NCBI GenBank assembly: GCA_009843565.1
Contig: VYDF01000102.1
Coordinates: 1-7,765 of the forward strand
DNA from: Acidimicrobiia bacterium
GTDB lineage: Bacteria > Actinomycetota > Acidimicrobiia > Acidimicrobiales > Bin134
Direction of reading: 5' to 3'
Length of the DNA stretch: 7,765 bases
Shown: in pieces, positions 1-6,404 of the stretch
Layout of the letters: every line of letters starts with the position of its first letter
Numbering within the stretch: the first letter of the stretch is position 1
Notes under the pieces: generated by a model
Told to the model about the DNA's origin: nothing
Database searches by the model: none
Seen by the model: the letters and a program-made list of their open reading frames with translations, nothing else
Program-made: the position numbers and the translations under genes

Positions 1-1
1 G

Positions 2-793
2 CACGAAGCCGAAGAGGCCATGGTGGTGCCCGCCGCGCTGGCCCACCCGTTTGCCCTGGAGTTCGTGCGGCTGGCCCAGCGCTACCCCGGAGCAATCGGC
101 GACGAACTGGTGCTCGGCTGGCTGTCGGCTGCCTCCGCTGACCTCGAGGCGCTGGCGTACACCCCCACCGGCGACCGGGATGCCGTGCTCAATGAGGCCC
201 GCGAAATCGCAGCAACGCTGACCGCCCAGGCGTGGGGCAAGCCCGAACCCCAGGCATTGGCGCAGGCCGAGCTCGTGCTTCGGCGCATGAGAAGCGACCG
301 TCCCAACGAATCCATCGACGCACTGCGGGAGCTGCAACCGGTGGATCTGGCTCTGGCCCAGAAGCTGTTGGGCATAGTCGAGCATCTCATGGCAACCGAC
401 ATTGCACCTCCTCGACGCGGGATGGGCCGATGGGAGCCGGTTCTGGCCGGAGTGCTGGCCCTTCAAGGAGATGTCTACGAGGGCGAGCCCAGCGTTGGCG
501 GTGTGGGTGCGGGCCGGATGGTGTGGCTCGACAACTCCAAGCAGACTGGCCACGTGCAGCCCCGTGACATCATCGTCACCCAATATCCGCTTCAGAACTT
601 CTCTCCCCTCCTATGGGATGCGGCGGGAATCGTGACGGTCGGGGGCGCGCCCACTGCGCACTTGTTCGAAGTGGCCCGCTCGTTGACGGTGCCAGCGGTA
701 ATCAACTGCCCGCTTGCCGAGATCGTCAAGGCTGGCCCCCGGTTGGGGATGCTCGACGGCGATGCCGGCCGGGTGGCCGTGGCCCAGGATTGA
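2..793 (+). CDS. PEP-utilising enzyme, C-terminal part with phosphohistidine swivelling domain (5' end outside window)
   Basis: The frame is open from the window edge to TGA at 791-793, so the gene starts upstream; the ATG at 20 is probably internal. Counting from that ATG, residues 1-130 are an alanine-rich, mostly helical linker. Residues from about 140 to 257 match the mobile domain of PEP-utilising enzymes (PEP synthase, pyruvate phosphate dikinase, rifampin phosphotransferase). Visible landmarks are RDIIVTQYP (182-190), the core GGAPTAHLFEVAR with candidate phospho-acceptor His214, then VPAVINC and a terminal DGDAGRVAV strand. In known members this histidine carries phosphate between an ATP-grasp domain and the other substrate site; the ATP-grasp part would lie upstream. 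The usual core is TGG-x(2)-SH; here it reads VGGAPTAH, keeping the Gly pair and His. Substrate unknown. The next gene starts 5 bases downstream, suggesting co-transcription. The domain call is strong; the specific enzyme is not assigned. Confidence 0.85.
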   Translation, partial: HEAEEAMVVPAALAHPFALEFVRLAQRYPGAIGDELVLGWLSAASADLEALAYTPTGDRDAVLNEAREIAATLTAQAWGKPEPQALAQAELVLRRMRSDRPNESIDALRELQPVDLALAQKLLGIVEHLMATDIAPPRRGMGRWEPVLAGVLALQGDVYEGEPSVGGVGAGRMVWLDNSKQTGHVQPRDIIVTQYPLQNFSPLLWDAAGIVTVGGAPTAHLFEVARSLTVPAVINCPLAEIVKAGPRLGMLDGDAGRVAVAQD

Positions 794-798
794 CGGGC

Positions 799-1662
799 AT
801 GGCTGAGCGAGCCCCAGTCGGGATCATCGGACTCGGCGTCATGGGATCGGCCATGTCGCATCACATCATCGCGGCAGGCCACGAGGTGGTCGGGTTTGAT
901 ATCGATCCCGGTCGACGCAGTGAATTCGCCGGCTCAGTCGTTCAGTCGGTGGCCGACGTGGCCCGCCAAACCCCAATAGCTTTGTTCTCCCTCCCGTCAT
1001 CTGAGGCATTGGCGCAAGTAGCGGCCGAGTTCGCCGACAGCGCCTCCCCCGGGACGGCTGCCGTCGAGATGGGAACCCTCCCGCTAGCCGACAAGGAAAC
1101 CGCCCATGCTCTCTTGGCTTCGAAGGACATCGACCTCCTCGATGCCCCGGTGAGCGGAACCGGACTTCAAGCCGCCGATGCCACCCTGGTGGTGTACTCC
1201 AGCGGCGACGAAGCCGCCCATCAGCGGGTGGCGCCGATCTTCGACCTGATCGGCAAACAGACCTTCTACCTTGGCGCTTTCGGCAACGGCTCACGGATCA
1301 AGTTCGTGGCCAATCTGCTCGTGGCAGTCCACACCCTGGCCGCGGCAGAAGCCCACCAACTGGGCAGTGCCTGCGGCCTGGACCCCGAATTGGTCCAGGA
1401 GGTGATCGCGGCCGGTGTCGGCTCTTCGGCCATGTTCGAGATCCGGGGTCCGATGATGGCGGCTGACACCTACGAGCCTCCGTCAGCCCGCCTCGCCATC
1501 ATCCTGAAAGATGCCGGCATCATCGCCGACCACGCCCGAGACCTCGATACTCCCACTCCCTTGCTCGACGCTGCCCTCCCCCTCTACCAAATTGCGGTCG
1601 ACGCCGGCCTCGGCGACCTCGACGCGGCGGCCTTGCGGCGACTGTTGGCCGAAACCGAATAA
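799..1662 (+). CDS. 3-hydroxyisobutyrate dehydrogenase-family NAD(P)-dependent beta-hydroxyacid oxidoreductase
   Basis: A 287-residue protein, a normal length for the beta-hydroxyacid dehydrogenase family (3-hydroxyisobutyrate, tartronate semialdehyde and related reductases). The N-terminal Rossmann fold has GLGVMG at 11-16 and an acidic residue at the end of strand 2 (FDID, Asp34), which favours NAD over NADP. DAPVSGTGLQAADATL (115-130) is the substrate-binding signature. The catalytic lysine is Lys168 in GNGSRIKF, with the paired Asn172 four residues later. The rest is the all-helical C-terminal dimerisation domain. The signature departs from the usual VSGG-x(2)-GA-x(2)-GTL at several small residues, so the substrate may not be the classical one. 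I chose ATG at 799 because the Rossmann strand begins seven residues later; the frame stays open to 613, but that extension runs through the preceding gene. The 5-base gap to the upstream PEP-utilising gene suggests translational coupling; no strong ribosome binding site is visible. Confidence 0.9.
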   Translation: MAERAPVGIIGLGVMGSAMSHHIIAAGHEVVGFDIDPGRRSEFAGSVVQSVADVARQTPIALFSLPSSEALAQVAAEFADSASPGTAAVEMGTLPLADKETAHALLASKDIDLLDAPVSGTGLQAADATLVVYSSGDEAAHQRVAPIFDLIGKQTFYLGAFGNGSRIKFVANLLVAVHTLAAAEAHQLGSACGLDPELVQEVIAAGVGSSAMFEIRGPMMAADTYEPPSARLAIILKDAGIIADHARDLDTPTPLLDAALPLYQIAVDAGLGDLDAAALRRLLAETE

Positions 1663-1717
1663 TAATCTAGTAGTTACTATTAGAGGCAGTCTCGACCCAT
1701 GCGAAGGCGGAATCTAG
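1660..1717 (+). promoter_or_regulatory. AT-rich spacer, possible promoter of the secreted propeller gene
   Basis: This 55-base gap, counted from the preceding TAA, is markedly richer in A and T than its surroundings. It contains TACTAT at 1675-1680, a fair -10 match, and a small dyad TAGTA-gt-TACTA at 1668-1679. No good -35 is found at a standard distance. AAGGCGG at 1704-1710 is a weak Shine-Dalgarno-like stretch 7 bases before the GTG start at 1718. The assignment rests on composition and one hexamer. Confidence 0.25.
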
Positions 1718-1819
1718 GTGACCTCTGAACAATCCGGCCATAAGCCTGCTTTAGCGGTAACGCTGGCACTGGTCTTGGTGATGGGTGCGCTCGCCATTTC
1801 TTCGTCAACTTCCCATGCA
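1718..1819 (+). other. Signal peptide of the propeller protein
   Basis: It encodes residues 1-34. A hydrophobic run rich in Leu, Val and Ala covers roughly residues 11-27 and is followed by a Ser/Thr-rich stretch and SHA at 32-34, a suitable -3/-1 pattern for signal peptidase I. There is no twin-arginine motif and no lipobox cysteine at the cleavage site, so the Sec route is expected. Confidence 0.75.
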
Positions 1820-3688
1820 GAACCCAATGAAGACTTGTTCTTTTCTGGTCCGGTGATCGACGGGCCTGATTTCTGCCTCAATTTCAGCTTGGGCGGGCCG
1901 GTCACCTACCCATTCGACAGCGACAAAGACGGCATCGCCGACATCTGCTCGCTTCCCCGCACCCGCCGAGCAGCCGTCGCCCGCCAAAACGCCCTCGAAA
2001 CACTTGGAACCGAACACCCCGACCGCCTCGAACACCTCTTCGCCGACCAATGCGCCACCGGACCCGAAACCCTCGGCGAACCCCATGCCGAGCCCGACGA
2101 CGAATGCGCAACCCATCGCCCTGTAGTTTCGGGCACCTATACCGCAATTGAAGCTGGATTGACGCACGCGTGCGTTCTGCGCGCCGACCAGACCATTGCG
2201 TGCTGGGGAAACAACTTCATCTTCGACATGACGAACTCCCCCGCCGGCCAATTCACCGCGATCGCCGCTGGTCTGTACCACTCCTGCGCCCTGCGAACTG
2301 GTGGCGCAATCGTCTGCTGGGGCGACAACAGCTTGAAGCAAAGTGACGAGCCCGAAGGCCAATTCACAGCGATTGCAGTGGGCTGGAACCATTCGTGTGC
2401 GCTGCGGGCCGACCAGACCATCGCCTGCTGGGGCAACAACGCCTCCGGGCAATCCGATCCCCCCAGCGGCCAGTTCACCGCCCTATCGTCTCTTGGTGGG
2501 CATACGTGCGCACTGCGAATCGACGAGACGATCACCTGCTGGGGATTCAGCACCACCGGGGGTTTGAGCGCACCCTCGGGCAACTTTGCCGAAATTGCGG
2601 TAGGCACCCACCATTCCTGCGGTATCCGTGACAACGGCGGCATCGCCTGCTGGGGCAGCAACCGGTTCGGCCAAACATCAGCACCACCTGGCAGGTTCAT
2701 CGCCATTGATGTGGGCGAGCGCCACTCCTGTGCGCTGAGCACAGATCAGACCGTCACCTGCTGGGGCGATAACCGTGCTGGTCAAACAGATGCTCCCCCC
2801 GGGTTGTACCTTGCCATTACCACTGCGACCGGGTTTTCGTGCGCGTTGAGAGCCAATGGCTCCTTTATCTGTTGGGGGAACGTCACCGAAGGGCCGACAG
2901 TGCCCCCGGAAGGTCAATTCACCGACATCGATACCAATTTGAATCACTCTTGCGCGGTTAGGACTGACGGAACCATCGCCTGCTGGGGAAGAAACGAAAT
3001 GGGGCAGACCAACGTCCCTGACGGCCAATTCAGCGCGGTGGCCGTGAGTCTCACTGCGTCATGCGGGCTGCGCACCGACGGAACCATCGCCTGCTGGGGG
3101 GACTTGGAGAACGGCCAGGAGAGAATCCACGAGGGCCAGTTCAGCGCAGTGGGACTCGGCCTGGAGAACACGTGCGGGCTGCGCACCGACGGAACCATCG
3201 CCTGCTGGGGAAGAAGCGCCCACGGGCAGCACGTACCCCCTCCCGGCCAATTCACTTCGTTGTCTTCTGGCCTAGGGCATTCGTGTGCTGTGCGAACGGA
3301 CCAGACCATTGCTTGCTGGGGCGACAACCGTGAGGGCCAGAGCGAGGACCCGCCTTCCGGCCGATATCTGTCGGTGTCAGCCGGAGGGGGATACTCGTGT
3401 GCGCTGCGCACTGACCACACCGCGGTCTGCTGGGGTGGCAGTCGACTTGGGCTGCCCATTCCACCCCCTGGCCAATTTGAGACCATCGCCTCCCACTGGT
3501 CTTCCTGTGGGTTGCGCCCCGATGGCGAGATTGACTGCTGGGGCCACAACTTCCAACCCCATGAACCAGATGGTCGATTCATAGCGGTCTCCGCCGCCCA
3601 AAGCCACTTCTGCGCCATCCGAGAAGGCGGTGCCATCCACTGCTGGGGATTCAACTACTTCAAGCCCCTCAGCTCGCTAGCCCCGTAA
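1718..3688 (+). CDS. Secreted RCC1/BLIP-II-like beta-propeller repeat protein, 14 Cys-paired repeats
   Basis: A 656-residue protein starting at GTG. Residues 1-34 form a signal peptide: a short polar start, a hydrophobic core around 11-27, and SHA before the likely cleavage site after Ala34. Residues 35-138 hold four cysteines (53, 77, 112, 130), a DSDKDG loop at 67-72 that resembles calcium-binding DxDxDG loops, and a basic helix with RTRRAAVARQNALE at 81-94. From residue 139 to the end there are 14 tandem repeats of about 37 residues with consensus (Q/R)F-x-A(I/V)-x(5)-HSCALR-x-D-x-TIACWG-x-N-x(2)-GQ-x(2)-PPG. Such repeats form blades of RCC1-like propellers; the short unit is closest to the seven-bladed beta-lactamase inhibitor BLIP-II. 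No membrane anchor or catalytic motif is seen at the C-terminus, so it is probably released or surface-bound through protein contacts. Partner unknown. GTG is preferred because the next in-frame Met (22) lies inside the hydrophobic core. It converges on the ligase gene 23 bases downstream. Confidence 0.85.
   Translation: MTSEQSGHKPALAVTLALVLVMGALAISSSTSHAEPNEDLFFSGPVIDGPDFCLNFSLGGPVTYPFDSDKDGIADICSLPRTRRAAVARQNALETLGTEHPDRLEHLFADQCATGPETLGEPHAEPDDECATHRPVVSGTYTAIEAGLTHACVLRADQTIACWGNNFIFDMTNSPAGQFTAIAAGLYHSCALRTGGAIVCWGDNSLKQSDEPEGQFTAIAVGWNHSCALRADQTIACWGNNASGQSDPPSGQFTALSSLGGHTCALRIDETITCWGFSTTGGLSAPSGNFAEIAVGTHHSCGIRDNGGIACWGSNRFGQTSAPPGRFIAIDVGERHSCALSTDQTVTCWGDNRAGQTDAPPGLYLAITTATGFSCALRANGSFICWGNVTEGPTVPPEGQFTDIDTNLNHSCAVRTDGTIACWGRNEMGQTNVPDGQFSAVAVSLTASCGLRTDGTIACWGDLENGQERIHEGQFSAVGLGLENTCGLRTDGTIACWGRSAHGQHVPPPGQFTSLSSGLGHSCAVRTDQTIACWGDNREGQSEDPPSGRYLSVSAGGGYSCALRTDHTAVCWGGSRLGLPIPPPGQFETIASHWSSCGLRPDGEIDCWGHNFQPHEPDGRFIAVSAAQSHFCAIREGGAIHCWGFNYFKPLSSLAP
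2132..3685 (+). repeat. Array of 14 tandem ~37-codon propeller repeats
   Basis: The repeats begin at residue 139 (Gly, base 2132) and run to the end of the protein. Most units are 37 residues; unit 1 is 39 as delimited here, unit 11 is 38 and unit 13 is 34. All 14 units keep two cysteines separated by exactly nine residues, and the second is always followed by Trp-Gly. Units 8, 9 and 10 are the most alike (each has RTDGTIACWG). Units 4 and 11, seven apart, share an LSS segment after the first strand. Fourteen equals two seven-bladed rings, but the sequence alone does not prove that arrangement. Confidence 0.85.
3062..3210 (+). repeat. Exact 38-base direct repeat inside propeller units 9 and 10
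   Basis: Bases 3062-3099 and 3173-3210 are identical over 38 positions, 111 bases (37 codons) apart, beginning TGCGGGCTGCGCACCGACGG. The other units share the protein motif with more synonymous differences. This points to a recent unit duplication or gene conversion within the array. Confidence 0.85.
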
Positions 3689-3711
3689 TCCTCTACCCGG
3701 TGGTGGACCCC

Positions 3712-5793
3712 CTAGCCGGCCAGGATCATGAGGTGGTCGACGATCACGGCGCCTTGGCCGCGGTCGAGCACAACGACCGGGTTGAGGTCGAGTTCGACGA
3801 GGCGGTCGCCGAGGGCGGTGGCCAGGGTTGCGGTGGACATGATCACTTGGGCCAGGGCGTCCACATCGGCGGGCGCACGGCCTCGAGCCCCGTCGAGCAG
3901 GGAAAAGCCCTTCAGGGAGCGGATCATCTCGTAGGCATCGGCCTCATCCATGGGCAGCGGGCGGACGGCGGTGTCGGCCAGGACCTCGGTGAATACGCCG
4001 CCGGTCCCCACCATGACTGCGGGGCCGAGCGTGGGATCGCGAGTCACCCCCACAATCATCTCGGCGCCGCCGACCACCATCTGTTGGACCTCTACCCCGT
4101 CGATGGCCGCGTCTGGGCGGACGGCGCTGGCCCTGTCCAGTATCTTCTGGGCCGCCTGCTCCACTCTGTCGAGAGAATCCACCCCCAGAACCACCAGGCC
4201 GGCGTCGGACTTGTGAGGGAAATCGGCTGAGGCGATTTTTGTTGCTACCGGCAGGCCGATTTCCGCGGCCACCTGTCGGGCATCACCCGCCGATGCGGCC
4301 ACTTCGCTGGCCACCAGCGGGAGTCCGAATGAACGCAGGACCGCTCCGGTGTCAGGAGGCGAGATGCCCAAAGCCGTTTCCGCCGCTTCCGGCAGAGCAC
4401 CAGACAGTGGTGGTCGCACTCGGAAGCTGGCCCGATGGCGCTGGTAGCGGTGGTAGGCAGCCAACGCTGCGAAACACCCTCGGAAGGAGCGGAACAGCGG
4501 GATCCCCGACTCCACCAACCGGTCGAATCCCAGTTCATCCACCTTGAAGGAGTTCCAGGTGGCGATGAGCGGCTTGTTTACCTCGTGGACCAGGGCCAAG
4601 ATGTCGTCTCCCAGCGGGTCGGTCATGGGCGCTACCGCGCCAGTGATACCCACCACCGTGTAGCCCACCGCCGGATCGTCGCAAATGTCTCGGATCACTT
4701 GGCGGCGGATTTCCGCGGGCTGGGTGGTTATGAACGTGCCCCCGTTGTCTACCGGGTTGGACACCGCCAAGTAGCTGGGGATGTGCCGGTGCAGCCTCTC
4801 CTGGGTCTCTTCGGCCAGCGGGGGCGCGGCCACTCCCGCCAACTCGGCAGCCTCGGCCATCAGCGTGCTCGATCCCCCAGAAATGGAGTACAGCCCAGCG
4901 CCCTCGGCCACGCCTGGGCCCAGCTTGGCGAATAGGGCGGCGGTCTCGAGCAGCTCATCGAGATCGCGCACTCGCACCACCCCGTACTGCTCGAACAGGC
5001 CCTCGATCACCTCGTCTGATCCAGTGAGGTGGCCGGTGTGCGACGACGCCATGCGCGACCCCGCATCGGTGGCCCCTATCTTCAACAGCACCACCGGCTT
5101 GTGTTGGGCGTTAGCCGCCTCCAGCGCGGTTCGCAACTTGTCGGCCGACCGGAAGCCCTCGATGTAGCCAGCGATCACCGCGGTGTCGTCGTCGTAGGCG
5201 AAGTACTCGATGAAGTCGCTCACCTCGAGGTCCACCTCGTTGCCGCACGGGACCTGGCGGCTGAAACCGATGCCGAAATGAACGCCCTGGACAATCGGAC
5301 GTCCGTTGTGGCCCGACTGGGTGACCACCCCGATTTTGCCTCCCCGCAGTCCGCGCACCTCGGGCACGGGCTCAAATGCGTTGGTATTGGTGTTGGGGCC
5401 GAAAACTCGGATCTTGTTGCGGCGCCCAGCCTCGCCCAGTTCGGCCTCCAGTGCGACGCCCTCGGGGCCGACCTCGCTGAAACCAGAGGAGAACACAATG
5501 GCGAAGCGGACTCCGACGGCGCCGCATGCGTCCACTACCCGGGCGCACACTGCGGGCGGGGTGGAGATCACCGCCAGCGACACCGGCTCGGGCACATCGG
5601 CCACCGTCTCGTAGATGGGCACCGATCCGATCGACCCTCCCTTGGGGTTGACCAGATGCCAGTTACCCACCCCCCATCGGGAATCCATCGCCGCCAGCAA
5701 TGCATCCTCGGTCTGCGCGCGGTCGATTCCGCCGATAACCGCCACTCCAACCGGGTGGAAGAACTCTTCTAGGTCGCTTCGCCGCTGGACCAT
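3712..5793 (-). CDS. Acyl-CoA ligase, ADP(NDP)-forming, fused alpha-beta type
   Basis: A 693-residue protein of the acetate--CoA ligase (ADP-forming) superfamily, which joins a carboxylic acid and CoA using ATP through phosphohistidine intermediates. Domains in order: a CoA-binding Rossmann domain at about 8-140 (HPVGVAVIGG at 13-22), with GPNTNTNAFE at 132-141 where many relatives have GPNCLG; succinyl-CoA-ligase-like domains at about 150-455, with TQSG at 158-161 and SSHTGHLTGSDEV at 250-262, where His252 is the expected phospho-acceptor; and a C-terminal ATP-grasp domain at about 475-693 with HKSDAGLV at 527-534 (His527, the second conserved histidine), VGVTRDP, GTGG at 596-599 and ELDLNPV at 667-673. 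All key residues are present, so it should be active. Feruloyl-CoA synthetase of the FerA type has this same architecture, so an aromatic or other organic acid is as possible as acetate. ATG at 5793 gives the family's usual N-terminus. Its promoter region is shared with the divergent gene at 5868. Confidence 0.9.
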   Translation of the reverse strand: MVQRRSDLEEFFHPVGVAVIGGIDRAQTEDALLAAMDSRWGVGNWHLVNPKGGSIGSVPIYETVADVPEPVSLAVISTPPAVCARVVDACGAVGVRFAIVFSSGFSEVGPEGVALEAELGEAGRRNKIRVFGPNTNTNAFEPVPEVRGLRGGKIGVVTQSGHNGRPIVQGVHFGIGFSRQVPCGNEVDLEVSDFIEYFAYDDDTAVIAGYIEGFRSADKLRTALEAANAQHKPVVLLKIGATDAGSRMASSHTGHLTGSDEVIEGLFEQYGVVRVRDLDELLETAALFAKLGPGVAEGAGLYSISGGSSTLMAEAAELAGVAAPPLAEETQERLHRHIPSYLAVSNPVDNGGTFITTQPAEIRRQVIRDICDDPAVGYTVVGITGAVAPMTDPLGDDILALVHEVNKPLIATWNSFKVDELGFDRLVESGIPLFRSFRGCFAALAAYHRYQRHRASFRVRPPLSGALPEAAETALGISPPDTGAVLRSFGLPLVASEVAASAGDARQVAAEIGLPVATKIASADFPHKSDAGLVVLGVDSLDRVEQAAQKILDRASAVRPDAAIDGVEVQQMVVGGAEMIVGVTRDPTLGPAVMVGTGGVFTEVLADTAVRPLPMDEADAYEMIRSLKGFSLLDGARGRAPADVDALAQVIMSTATLATALGDRLVELDLNPVVVLDRGQGAVIVDHLMILAG

Positions 5794-5823
5794 GAGATTC
5801 CGATGGTAGTTATCGGAGGTCTC
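5794..5823. repeat. Imperfect inverted repeat next to the ligase start codon; possible operator or mRNA hairpin
   Basis: The left arm GAGATTCCGAT (5794-5804) and right arm ATCGGAGGTCTC (5812-5823) are inverted copies around a 7-base centre. They pair as six contiguous plus four outer base pairs, interrupted by a small asymmetric mismatch (A opposite GG). The element begins immediately beside the ligase ATG and covers its proposed -10 and part of the -35/-10 spacer. As DNA it has the geometry of a dimeric repressor site; as RNA it could fold over the translation start. Confidence 0.5.
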
Positions 5824-5830
5824 GCGCCAA
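5803..5830 (-). promoter_or_regulatory. Candidate promoter of the acyl-CoA ligase gene
   Basis: Read on the minus strand, TTGGCG (bases 5830-5825) is followed after 16 bases by TACCAT (5808-5803), then 9 bases to the ATG at 5793. This would give a very short leader or a leaderless mRNA, in line with the absence of a clear Shine-Dalgarno before that ATG. The match to consensus is partial and no transcription start is known. Confidence 0.35.
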
Positions 5831-5853
5831 GAGGCAGAACCATCTCCACCGGC

Positions 5854-5859
5854 TACGCT
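5854..5859 (+). promoter_or_regulatory. Possible leaderless-type -10 element for the 172-residue protein gene
   Basis: TACGCT matches TAnnnT and ends 8 bases before the ATG at 5868, a spacing at which actinobacterial leaderless transcripts begin at the start codon itself. There is no recognisable -35, and only a weak GGGCGG stretch lies before the ATG. Confidence 0.3.
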
Positions 5860-5867
5860 GGGCGGCC

Positions 5868-6386
5868 ATGGAGATCGGCCACGTCTATGACATGCCGCCC
5901 ATGCGGCCCGACGACGCCCGCACCACCTACTTCGACGCCGGGGTGCTCAAGATCGGAGTGGAGTACCGCAACCTCACTCCCGAAGCGCTGATGGAGTACT
6001 ACGAGGCCGACGAGGCCTACATCGAGGAGTTGCGCCGCACCGCCCCGCTAGGGATCGAGGATCGGGGGGTTTCACTGCATATCTTCGACGCCGACGGCCA
6101 GTGGGAGTACCTGCGTTTCGATCTGTTCGAGGATGCTCCTCACTACCACTACAACTACGCCGGCGGCGGTCGGAATCACATCATCCCGTTCGATGAGACC
6201 GCCCACGGCCCCATTGCCGAGTGGGCGGTAGGCAAGATTCGCACCGGCGGGCTGGCCCCCATGCTGGCCCAGGCCGGCGCCGTCGAGTTGGCCGACGGGC
6301 TCGATGCCGACATCTTGGCCGACGTTGCCGATCAGGTAGCCGACCTGACCTCCGAGCTCCAGGCCCGATTGGCCGCCGCGGTCTAG
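5868..6386 (+). CDS. Conserved-looking hypothetical protein, 172 residues, function unknown
   Basis: I do not recognise the family. The product is soluble and acidic, with no signal peptide or membrane segment. The N-terminal half mixes strands and helices: YFDAGVLKIGVEYR at 21-34, then a charged helix rich in Glu and Tyr at about 37-57. The middle carries two likely beta strands (VSLHIFDADG at 68-77 and WEYLRFDLF at 79-87) followed by the aromatic/histidine cluster PHYHYNYAGGGRNH at 91-104, the most motif-like segment, with His92, His94 and His104 as possible ligands or catalytic residues. The C-terminal 60 residues are Ala/Asp-rich helices ending in LQARLAAAV. Codon use and GC content resemble the neighbours, and the downstream hairpin and convergent SDR gene delimit the gene well, so it is very likely real. 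It is divergent from the ligase gene and shares its 74-base control region, which hints at linked regulation but gives no function. Confidence 0.75.
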   Translation: MEIGHVYDMPPMRPDDARTTYFDAGVLKIGVEYRNLTPEALMEYYEADEAYIEELRRTAPLGIEDRGVSLHIFDADGQWEYLRFDLFEDAPHYHYNYAGGGRNHIIPFDETAHGPIAEWAVGKIRTGGLAPMLAQAGAVELADGLDADILADVADQVADLTSELQARLAAAV

Positions 6387-6396
6387 TAGCCGCGGC
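6375..6396. terminator. GC-rich hairpin between convergent stop codons, possible bidirectional terminator
   Basis: GCCGCGG (6375-6381) and CCGCGGC (6390-6396) form a 7-base-pair perfect stem with an 8-base loop containing the TAG stop at 6384-6386. It lies where the 172-residue protein gene and the minus-strand SDR gene meet. There is no T-tract on either side, so it would be a U-less hairpin of the type often proposed in high-GC actinobacteria. Confidence 0.4.
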
Positions 6397-6404
6397 CCGA
6401 CCGA

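Noticed and set aside
1699..1728. Tiny frame ATG 1699 to TGA 1728 (nine residues, Arg-rich) overlapping the GTG start of the propeller gene, as a possible leader peptide
   Set aside because: There is no ribosome binding site, and no attenuator hairpin or codon bias is visible; chance explains it.
1805..3654. Long minus-strand open frames opposite the propeller gene (1805-2452, 2137-2742, 2944-3654), some with repetitive PQQAM-like protein sequence
   Set aside because: The repetition merely mirrors the tandem repeats of the plus-strand gene. They lack a ribosome binding site and a recognisable domain, and the plus strand has a signal peptide and a coherent fold.
3689..3711. Possible terminator between the convergent propeller and ligase genes
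   Set aside because: The 23-base gap contains only 3-4 base complementary pieces and no T-tract; nothing hairpin-like is convincing.
3700..5772. Plus-strand open frames opposite the acyl-CoA ligase, for example 3700-4230 (176 codons) and 5029-5772 (247 codons)
   Set aside because: They are antisense shadows typical of GC-rich coding DNA; the minus-strand ligase is complete with all catalytic motifs.
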